DNA from: Galaxea fascicularis
Taxonomy: Eukaryota; Cnidaria; Anthozoa; Scleractinia; Euphylliidae
Assembly: GCA_948470475.1 (NCBI GenBank)
Contig: OX419341.1
Coordinates: 16,494,475-16,558,474 of the forward strand
DNA: 64,000 nt
Direction: 5' to 3'
Below are positions 22,772 through 33,800 of the stretch, one piece after another. Below the pieces are notes generated by a model. The model was not told the DNA's origin. It saw only the letters and a program-made list of their open reading frames with translations, and ran no database searches. Numbering within the stretch: position 1 is the stretch's first letter; every line of letters begins with the position of its first letter. The position numbers and the translations under genes are program-made.

Positions 22772-23046
22772 TTATTGATGCAAGTGCCTACCTCCCCATC
22801 GGGGTGAAGTGCCCTTAGTCTTGTCAGCTTCAGGATGATCACTGTGTGAATAATCCTCTTTAATCTTTACCAGATTTGCGTCGATGCCGCTGTTTTTGTT
22901 CATGGCGTTTTGCCAGTCCTCTTTAGGGATCCCGTACCAGGCCCCCTGGGGACCCTTCTTGCGCATGTACGCGCGGTTGTTACATGCTATACCAAAAATC
23001 TCGTCGCCATCTTGTCCTATGACGTGGCAAACTTGTTGATCCATAG
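22772..23046 (-). CDS. Probable last exon of the secreted modular protein
   Basis: The acceptor CTTTTCACAG is followed by 91 codons ending TAA at 22772-22774. Its entering phase (1) fits the exon ending at 25831. The peptide includes CHVIGQDGDEIFGIACNNRA and GAWYGIPKEDWQNAM, a compact two-Cys segment unlike the rest of the protein. The intervening intron is 2.8 kb and repeat-rich, so this could instead be the end of another gene. Confidence 0.5.
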
Positions 23047-24864
23047 CTGTGAAAAGTTCACATATTATCTTACCCGAACACCAGAGGAAAATGAAACTAA
23101 CACTTAATTCAAAATTGACACTTTGCAAAAGCGAAACAAAACGGTCCTGCAAAAAACGGTTCTCGTAATCATGTTAGATTCCATCCACAACTAGCCTAAT
23201 TATGGGGCGCCGTTTGTAAATTTTGACAAAATGCATGCCGTTTCTTTTCGTTATTTATAAATCAGGCCGTGTCTTACAAATTTATTTACATATCGTGAAG
23301 TTAGGCAAAGCAGTTGTAAATCTGTTATTTATAAATAATGAAGTTCACCAGGCGTGTCAAGTTATTATTTATAAAGAATGATATTTTAGGCCATGAGCAT
23401 AATTCTATGATTTATATATAATGCCTTTTGCTGTGCTGTATGAATGTCATGATTTATAAATCATGACTATAGCGGCGCTGGACAAAAAACCTCATCTACA
23501 TCATTCAATGCAACGTTAACCGCTGTTAAATGTTATAAATTACAGCGGTTGCATTGAATGATGTAGATGAGGTTTTCAAGCCCCGGCTAAACGATCAAAC
23601 ATTTTCATCCAACATCGTGTTGGAAGAGAATGTTTGACTGTTTAGCCGCCTCTCTCCACTTTGCACTGAAATGCAAATGAAATTTGCCCAGTGCCGCTAA
23701 AGTCATGATATATAAATAATAAAATTTGTCTAGCGCCGCGGGTTATTCACCAACGAGCAGCCGAAGAGAAATAAAATGGCTTCCCGTTTCTCTTCGGTTT
23801 CCGAAGAGGAAATTCTTTCAATAAACGAGAAGGTTGTATTCAAGAACACAAAAATGGCAACCAAGTTGGTAAGTTATTTAACGTTTCCAACCTCATATTG
23901 TGAGGCGAAAAATAGAAAAATAATGCCTCGTTTACGGAAACCGTCGAGCACTAAAATTTCAATGTGAACAATGAAACTTCGTTAGTTATTCAGCTTGTAT
24001 GGTATACACTAAAACAATTATTTACCTCAGTGTCGGTGCTATTCACCTTCACCTCTAAACTTTAACCCCCCCAAAATGTTATTTTATGTATCTTGGATGA
24101 GTGCCAAGAGACTCTGCGTGTCTCACGCCATTTATATCTTCGTTGGTGCTGGGCTACAGTTTAAAGGCAATCGAATATTTGAGCTTTCGTATTAAGTTTC
24201 AAAACAACAACAACAACAACAAAAATGATATATCTGCCTTACCTATCCAAGTGGTTCCTTCGTCTGAAGTAGAAAAGCAGCTTGATTGCAACCTTGAGCT
24301 AAAACATACCAAACGCGTTTTAAAACGGTTAATCCCTCTGTCAGTCTCCTAACACTATTGGTCTCATCAGCCTACAGTATGCAGCAGATTAAAAGCAAAT
24401 TCTGACCATGTATGCAAGAAACGCTCATTGGATTTTCTCGGTGGGAAAAAGACCTTAATGGAAAGGGAGCTTCAGTAAAATTCACCTACAAATTCAATAA
24501 ATTATCAACTTTACATATAGAAAGTAATTATAGCAATCGTCAATGACAACGTCAATTATATTCCTACAAAGATGTTTACCTGCCACTTGATTGCTGGCAA
24601 ATGTACACAGTTTTATTATCGGAGTCCAGAAGGAATCCTCGCTTGTAAATCTCTTCAAGAGGAAAGAAGGAGCTAGTCTGTTAGGTTGCTTTGGAAACGG
24701 TAAAATTATAGACTCTCCTTCCACTTCCACCTTTAACTTAGTGTAAAGTGATAAAGGCCGTTTTAACTTCATGTAGGAAAATCCAGTCAGTCAGTCCGTC
24801 AGTCAGTCAGTCAGTCAGTCAGTCAGTCAGTCAACCAGTCAGTCAGTCAGCCAGTCAGTCAGTC

Positions 24865-24895
<31 letters not shown>

Positions 24896-27800
24896 GGGTC
24901 AGTCAGTCAGTCAGTCAGTCAGTCAGTCAGCCAGTCAGTCAGTCAGTCAGTCAGTCAGTCAGTCAGTCAATCAGTCATTCATTCATTCATTCAGTCAGTC
25001 AGTCCGTCAGTCCGTCAGTCCGTCAGTCAGTCAGTCCGTCAGTCAGCCAGTCCGTCAGTCCGTCAGCCGGTTAGTCAACCAGGCATTACGCTAGTTAACC
25101 AGCGTTCTGTGTAAGTCACTACTGTGTAGAATTACATATCTGTACCAGTGTTTAAGATGCTGACTTACCAGGCAAATCTGAAAGCGTCGTCTCAGGAGCA
25201 ACGTTACCTTGTAGATTTGAAATAAACTAAATTAATATCTCAGGATTGGTAGTCTATTATTTCTTCGTTATTGCATCTAGTCGTGTCAATTGAACTTTGA
25301 AACATCATAAAAAATGCGTCCAGAATCACAGTCTCTCGATTATCCAATTTGGCTTTTTGTCACTTTCGCAGAAAGCAATCGGAGCAATTGACCTCCATGA
25401 ATAACTTTTTTTCGAGCCCAACTTTAGATTTTAACACCATATTGGTCAGTAAAACAAGACTCGGTTATGATTGTGATCATGACTATTAATTTTAATTGTA
25501 ATCGCAGTTGCGTTTTTTCGCCGAGTTTGACTGCGATTGTGATTGTGACTGCAACTGTGATAATGACTGCGACTGTGCATGATTGTGACTATGGTTGTCA
25601 CTGTAACTGTGATTGTGGATATGATTTTGACTGTCACTCTGATTGTGAGTTTTATCGTTATTCTTTTATCCTTAATTTCTAATTAGTAATAGTCATCGTG
25701 CAAGACAGGCTCTACAGTCACATTGTATACATCAAAAACGCCGTTCCCTTAGAAGAAGAGAGTGATGTGAAGTGAGTGAAGTCCCACCCTTTTTATACGT
25801 CAATGGCCTGCGCGTCTTATCAATTCTCACCTGGTGACCTAAATTTGAGGGACACTGGGACGAGTGGAGCTCCAAAGACCGCTTGCACGCTGTATGCACT
25901 GTAGGACAGCTGTATTGGAGACACAGCGTAAGTGTCTCCAGGAGGCATCAAGCCATTAGGGTCCAGGCTCCCTTCTATGGAGAATGACAGTCGGTTCAGG
26001 AAATGCATCTTTTTATTGAACTGGAAATAGAACACCAGGAAGCAATCAAGAAGAGATTTAATAATAACAAAAGCTAGCCATTAAAATCATATATACAATT
26101 AATTCGCTTAAACAAAGGGAAAAAAAAGCTATTCCGTCAAAACAACATTTACAATTTCTTTCTATTGAAAAAAAAAAAAAAAGAAAATAGCCATGATGTT
26201 AGATTGTTTGTTAAGACAGAGACATTTATTTCATTTGTCTATTTCTCAGTTTTCTCGATTTTTCCTTTTGTTTCTCTCTTGCTCTTAATCCTTCAGTTGC
26301 TCAGTTATTGACTTCCGCACTAGGTAAGTTCTTTGACTGAAGATAATTTTGGAGCGTTGTAATGTGTCCACCAGCGCATATCAGTTTCATATTTTATGTT
26401 TTAAGGAATTGCCTGTTTACACGATGTTAAGTTTTTCCTTATCTTTCTGCTTAATTCTCTCACCAACAAAGTAGGAACCAGCCAAAATGGATGCGATTTT
26501 GGTGAGATCCCTTGCACGATAAAGTCGTGGTATTACACTCGTAATGATATCATTTCAGTGGGCAAGCTGAATGTTCCTACATGAAAATGACAAATTAGGG
26601 AATTTATGGAAAAGAAAGAAATGTCAGCTTTCATTTCCTCGTTGAACAAAACTCTTAGCTATTGTGGCTGTCGCATTGGAGTAATACTCACATTGAACTT
26701 GGGTCCTTGCTCAGTAAACTGATAGATTAATTCTGGATCATGATCAAGCTTCGCAAATTTTACATATGGTGGCATCATCCAGAACACATTGACGTTCTCT
26801 GCATATTGTTGAGACATGGTGTCATGATAGACGGTTCCATTGAAATAAACTGTGGAGCTGAGAACATTGGCGGAGATAGTTGTTAACGTCAGGATCCACA
26901 AATTTAGGTATCAACCAAAAAATGGGTTAACTACTTATTAAATGGAACTGCAAATGCAATAAAAAGACTGATCACTTATAAACTGCCCCTTATTTGGTCT
27001 GATTATACGTGAGCTGATTATGGACCATGTAAATTTGCATCATTTCAATCCTTGGTTCCGAGTTCTTTGTGCTAGCTGTAGCCCCAGCGATGGCAGGCTG
27101 GTTACAAACGTGGAATATCATGTTTAGTGATTGAAATACCATAATGTGATGGATAGCTAACTTAGGACAGATCAGTAAGGCAGCAAATCAGTTTATCACT
27201 GATGTGTTTCGATGTATTGAGCATACCACTGCAAATTGTCAATATTCAAACGGCGAAAACTATATCAGTCGGGATTCGCTAGTCACTGAGTCTGAAAAAG
27301 CCCGTGAAATTGTACTGTTTTTTATTCCTGTTTTCATACCTAAAATTGACTAACTTACTTTCTTGTTAGACTGCTTGCATCTTTACAAGCCAACTGAGTG
27401 CCAGGCAAAGCGCATGTGGCCGAAACCTGTAAGACTGGTCTTCTGTCCTGGGGGACGTCTGCGATCAGCGCCACGTCACCCACCCACATCATGCGTTTGC
27501 CTCCGCGCACCCCCACCCCTACCCAGTGCTTTGAACCATTTGTCACGTTTGCATGGTCATTTACAATAATCTCAAACTCCATCATGATCTTGTTGTCTGG
27601 GTGATCGGCGTCTCCGACGACATTTTCAACCACGCCGAAGTCCAGGGTGCCGCGGTCGTAGAGCTTCTGGTCTCCAACAGTGGAATTCAGTTGCGCTTTG
27701 ACGTTTGTGAGGGCGCTATTGTTTGCGATGTTTTTACCTACTGAGTTGACTTTCAGTGAAACAAGAGACATAATTGATGTTTTGTTCACGGGAAGAATGA

Positions 27801-30800
27801 CCTGCAATAAAATGTTTCAAAAATTAATTTATTGCTTTATAGCCTGGGTTAAACCATAAGTGCCAGTCCGATCCCCGCAAACGTCCTTGTACAGTTTGTT
27901 GGTTACTGAAAATATTAGCCATGTGATTGTTGGTAATATGTTCCTACAGGAACCCATCACTAGGAGCGTACAACTCCCATACCAAGCCTATGTCACGGCA
28001 TTCTTACAGAGCGATTTTTTTAGGCTATCTTTCCCGGGAAAAAAGGTAATTCCGGTACACGTACATGATACCGCATCATCACGTTTCTTTTGTTCTAAAG
28101 TTTCTTAGCTTCGCAGAGAAACTTTAGAACAAAAGAAAGGTTGAGTAAAAGTTTCGCACAAAAAAATGGGGCTCCTCAGGGAGTCCCATATTTGCGTAAA
28201 ATTAAATCTAAAAATAAATCGGTCTGTGAAAACGCCGTGACAGGAATATAAGGCAGATTGACTAATTTCCATCAGAGGAAAGCCAAGAATTAATAAACAA
28301 ATGATTGAATGAAGGAGGGAAGGAAGGAGTGAATGAATGAATGAATGAATTGAATTCCACAAGTGTAGTACGACTACACTTAGTGGCAGTCTCAGATCGA
28401 TGAACTCAAAAATAAACCTTCGCAAGAAGGACAAGGAACCAGTTGAAGACGAACTTACGGCCAGTATCGATACTAAGGCATTATTTGATATTGCAACTTG
28501 ATTTTACCACATACCTCTACTTTCAGAGTTGAAACCATTTTTCTCAGCAGAATATCGAACCAAAACTTGGCTCGTCCGCCAATGCGTATCCGATTGGTCG
28601 AGGCGTTAAGTTTTAGGAAAAAGCTTGGTACACCAGCCACAAAAGCATGTGAAAGTTTGTGGGTAGTATTCAGCTTATCGTCTCCTCGTGCATTCTTGTA
28701 CTTTAGCTTTAGGAACACATCCAGAGTCTCCAAGGGAGAGATGTTTTTGCTGACCTCTAAAGTCAAACTTCCTGTAACTTGGTTACCTAATAACACGGAA
28801 AAGATGAGCATTGAAACAAGTACAGCTTTTTCACCGGGAATGTAAACAAGGATTTTTCCTCATTTGTCCTGTGCTATTTTTGAAAGTTTAAACCTCGGAC
28901 AACTTGGCAACTTAAATTTCATGACTGAGGCACAATCAAGAGGGTCCATCAATGTTTTTCTTTAATGCTAAATAAAAATACTTAATAAAAATTCTATAAA
29001 GCAGCAAAGAGATCCATTACTACAGTGTCAACCATATTTAGTAAACAGTGTAACAGTGCCAAAGACCAGACGTCTCCAGTTGCTTGTTGTAATAACTTAA
29101 TAATGTCTGTTACAACAGTGGCTTCTATGATCGCTGAAATCGTCGAATCAATTAACAGAGCTGAAATGTCCGAAATGTGCCTCATATCGCCCGTATATTT
29201 AATCTGGAAACCTTGCAAAGGTGATTAATGTAGTTTTCAGTTTAGATGTCTGAAAAGCTGAATCACTTGCCTTGTGCCAGCGTCGGCACTGAGATTTCGC
29301 CCGAATGGAAAGCGTCGTTAATGGGTAACGCCGGATTTCCCTGCACGGTTGGTGTATCGTAAGTCCCATTCAAAAACTTCAGAGTATTTGAGTACAATGA
29401 TATTCCCACGTCTTTCGCATCTTCGTACGATGTGTTGTACGTGTGCTGCACAACCCAGTTGAGGAGTAACCTGTCTCCTATCAAGTATCGTTTCCTTGCC
29501 GTATCATTGGGGGTGGTAAAGTTTGCTGTCAGGGCTGGCTCGCTCTGATTTCGAGAAGAAAAGATAGAATAGTATTCACAAAGACGACCTTTGAGGAACT
29601 GAGCCTAGTTTTTCTGCTGTGTATATATGGTGTTGAATCTAAAGCAAGTCAGGCAAAAGACGATATTATATTGACTTATTTATTATGATGTCACAAATTA
29701 TCGGAGAGAAATAACTAAAAAAACCTTATAATTCAATGACCCGGCCAAGGAGCTTCGGTATCCAATCCGTATTTGGAACATTTAGTCCCAATGTTAATTT
29801 TTAAGTACACGGGTGAACCCAAAAGTTTGTGTTCTTGAACCACAAGTTGATAAAATGTTTTTCACCTTATAAACGTATAGCGCCTCTTGTCCCACCCACA
29901 GCATCTGATAGCCACTACGCATGCCTGCTCCCACCCAGTGTTTGGAGTCGTTTGCTAGCATAGGATGATCTCTGATGGTGACGTTGTAGTCAATGACAAT
30001 CTCGTTGTTGTCGCTGCCATGGACCTTTAAGAACAGAACCATATCAACGCCCTGATATCATCAAAACGTATTTTCTCTTCATTGACCTGCATTCGCCTTA
30101 TATTCGCTGGCAGAATTTGTTTTTAACTGAAGATATTTTAACTCATCACCACCCCTTCTCTCATAAGCCTTTTCGTTTGACCAAATAGTGATATTGTACG
30201 AGACATGGATTCTTGTTAGGGATTAGGGTTAGAGGGGACTCACAGAACTGAACAAACATCCCCATTTGAACAGCACCTCGGTCTGTAGACCCGATGTTGA
30301 CAATACTCACAGGGACGTTTCCTGCAAATAACCATTCTACTCCAGCTCCACTTGGACTTTAAGACTTTACAAATTTAATTCTCTCCGTCTTTGTAAACCA
30401 TTTTATAAAGTTCAGATGAATTCAACATCGTCATTCTCTTTCTATTGATTACTTTCGCGGCTCACCACTGAGGCTATTACTTTAATTTTGATTCTTAAAG
30501 AAAACCTTGACCCTGACAGAACATTTGTAAGTTCATAGGCATTAACCTCTGTAATGCTGTCAGTTTCTGTGGTGTTTAAAACATTTCGAGATTGTTGGCA
30601 AATTCTAGAAAGGGAAACAACTAGGTTACCTCACTTACGGTCAAATTTCCAAAATCCAGAACTGCACGATCATTAAAAGGCACCTCCTCGCTGGAATCAT
30701 ACAAAACACTGGGAGACAGGGTACCAAGTCCTTGAGTAGTCTTGATGTTACCACCTACACTCTTCACTTTTACATCGTGCAGCTCCATAAAGGAGAAATC

Positions 30801-33800
30801 ATTGATGTTTGTAGTGATTTCTACCAGCAATGAGAAGTTCAGTTTGGGCATGATGATGTTCATGGAATAACCTGTCGTATTGCCCACCCACAAATCTGTA
30901 AAGTCGTATCAGTAGTAATGGTTAGTAAGATATGGAAAGGAATGCACGAGTGTAAGAAAAGAAAGATTTTGCAGATTTTCCACCTTTTTTGTAACTCTTT
31001 TTGTGTAGCCAGATTTACATCATTGCAAACTTCAGTTATTGAACGACGTAGGGAATTTTCAGTTGAAAGAACTAACTTTAATGTGTTCAAGGCTATTTTT
31101 GTACTCAATTAGGTAAATCCTGGTACTTCAGTAATCGCTTGCTTAGTTGTCGGGGTATGTAGCTGTGTTTGCGCTCAAATAAGAGCGTTGTGAGAATCGG
31201 TTAAACAATAGACCATATTCGTATTCTCGGTATTGAACTGGATCTAGCATGAAGTGGAGGCTCATGCGGGGGAATACATTTACATATGAAAAGATTCCCC
31301 CGCAAGAGCCTCCACTTCATGCTAGATCCAGTTCAATACCGAGAATACGAATATGGCCTATTGACTAGAACAAACAGAAAGAGGGGTATTGTACAAACAC
31401 ACCAGAGAGAATTTACCAAGCTCTAACACTTTGAACACGCACCTGTAATCCGTGTTTACGGCTCGTTGAGTCATAAAATAAAATTGTTTGGTGATGTTAA
31501 TTGAACATGCAGCATAACTGATACTTACAACTAACTGAGGTCCTGGTAAGAGTTACTTTTGGAAACACTGCATACTGTGTCGGTTGCGAGGGGATTGGAC
31601 CATAATACAAGTAACTGTCACCGCTATTTTGGCCCCAAGCCAGCACGGTGAAATAAAGATTAGCCAAAGGGTGAATCGAGGCTGTAACTGTAGCCGTGAA
31701 ACTGACTGATACCAAATCAGATTGTGTTAGGGATGTGATATCGAAAGAAATAGAACTTGAGTTGTACGATACACCGGCGACACTGCCCGCCTGTGTCTGG
31801 AGGGAGTTTTCGACGGGCCTGAGGTACTGGGATGAGAGCACCACCTTAATATTTTTGGTTATGTCGACGGACACCGATTGGTTGTGCGTTAGGTTGAGGC
31901 TAAACCTGATCCGATCTAAGGTGTTGTAGTAGGTAACATTCTGTACCAATGGAAGGAAGTCCACTTTGAGGGACTGCGAGCGTTGCCAAGACTGAAAAAG
32001 AAATAAGGAGTAAAATATAAACTGCTTTACCGTATAGTTGCTGTATGGCTCAGTGAGCACGATTTAACGAGACACATACACATAAAGGTACAAACAACTC
32101 ACAGTAAATGAGATATTCCAAATCACCAAAAAAAAAAAAAAAAAAAACACAGAACCAAAAATATTTCCCAAGCAATAATGAAAAAGAGGCACAGTTCAAT
32201 TCGATCAGTTTCAACTTTGCCAGTTTGTTGGTGATAAAACATCCTCTGTGTATCATTACTTAAATTCAGTGAAAACTGACGTGGACCAGTTGCTAAGCAG
32301 TGTGTCAAAAGCGTGGCTCGCTAGTTGACCTCGCGTTTATTGATCAGGAATTGATCCCGGGTCCTCCTTATCGAAATCCCGAGCTTTGAACTCTCGGCCA
32401 TGCGTACATTGGCTCGAGCTCATTTAAGTTCATCCTATACATCTTATTCCAAAATGGCTCCCATTTTAATTTTCTTTTGTTTTTATTCAAATTAGCCCTT
32501 GCTGCCTCGTTCGTAAGAGTAAAAGAACATTTTACCTTGAACGAGGCAACAAGGGCTAATTTGAATAAAAACAGAAGAATATTAGAATGGGAGCCATTTT
32601 GGAATAAGGTGTATAGTTATGAGATCTGCACCAAGAGCTACTACTTCTCGAACTCATCTTTGCCCCCCCCACCACGAAAAAAAAGTCCTTGATTCCTCAT
32701 TCCACAATTCCCAGTTGTCTTGGTAGTGAATCTGGATGTGGCTCGTCAAAGTCTGAGATGATGTCATTATTCTAGCGCAGTTCAGTGAAATATCACCCAT
32801 GGCCCCAGTCAGACATCTTACTCTCGCTTCGGAAAGCACTTCGCAACGCGTTCGCGCTGTAAAAAGAAGCCACAAGATATATATCTGAGCGAATTTGCAA
32901 AAAGGTGGCCCCTAAAGTTTTCGCTTGAACACGCCCAAAATTGAGGGGGCTTACCGTCAAGGCCTGCTTTGCCAAACAGCCTAGGGATAGTTCTAACAGT
33001 GGGTGGGTGAGTCTCAGTTTTCTGTCAAAAGTACAGGGCAGGGGGGGGGGGTTGCTGCTTTGAGACTTTGACTGCAGTTAGAGTTTCTAGCCCCATTAAG
33101 TGAGTCTTTACAGTGTAGGATGCCTTGGCAATTTTGCCTGCTCTAGTGTAGGCCTGAATGATAGTTTGCTTTTGATTACCAATTAGAGTGAACCCACAGT
33201 GTGCAGTGGGACGGTGATTGGCAGTTGTTTGACCAAAGCACAGGGGTGGGGAGAGGGTTGACTTTGTGCTCTGTGACGGCAGCGGAATTTGCTTGTTTTC
33301 ACAATTTCTGCAGGCGCTTTTTGACAAATCCAGTTAGATAAATATATATAACAAAAGTAAAAACAAACAAAAGAAAAAAACAATATTTTTTTGGCTGTAT
33401 AATTTAAATCTGTGTCAGATTTCACGGAAAAAAATGGTTGTCTTGGACGCCAAAAAGAAAAAAAAAACCGTTGGCAACATTGCACGCAAACGAATTAACT
33501 TACGCTTTGGATGGAGCGTCTCATCCAATGATGCAATCCTGCCGTCTGGTCATCATCACATTCCTCTTGAAATTCCTTGACACAGGCTGCGTCTAGATTT
33601 AAAACAAACTCCTTAACAAAATCGGTAAACGTGGACATTTTTTGGAAACAGTCGAGGAAGAATAACATATTGGGCGAGGTTTCAGGAACCAGTTCTTCAG
33701 TCGAACATTCTTCCATTTTTCTTACGACACAATGAACGTCAACTGAATGCATCCCATTTTCCGGTGGACCACAGCCGGTATAAACGTGGAGAGATTAAAC

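Noticed and set aside
24784..25075. Possible CRISPR-like array
   Set aside because: Regular 4-bp repeats without unique spacers; eukaryotic context.
24748..25094. Ser-Val-Gln repeat open frames
   Set aside because: Direct product of the AGTC microsatellite, open in several frames at once.
25446..25682. Thr/Val and Cys/Asp-rich frames on both strands
   Set aside because: Translations of a degenerate TGTGAT-type hexamer repeat; no splice borders or family resemblance.
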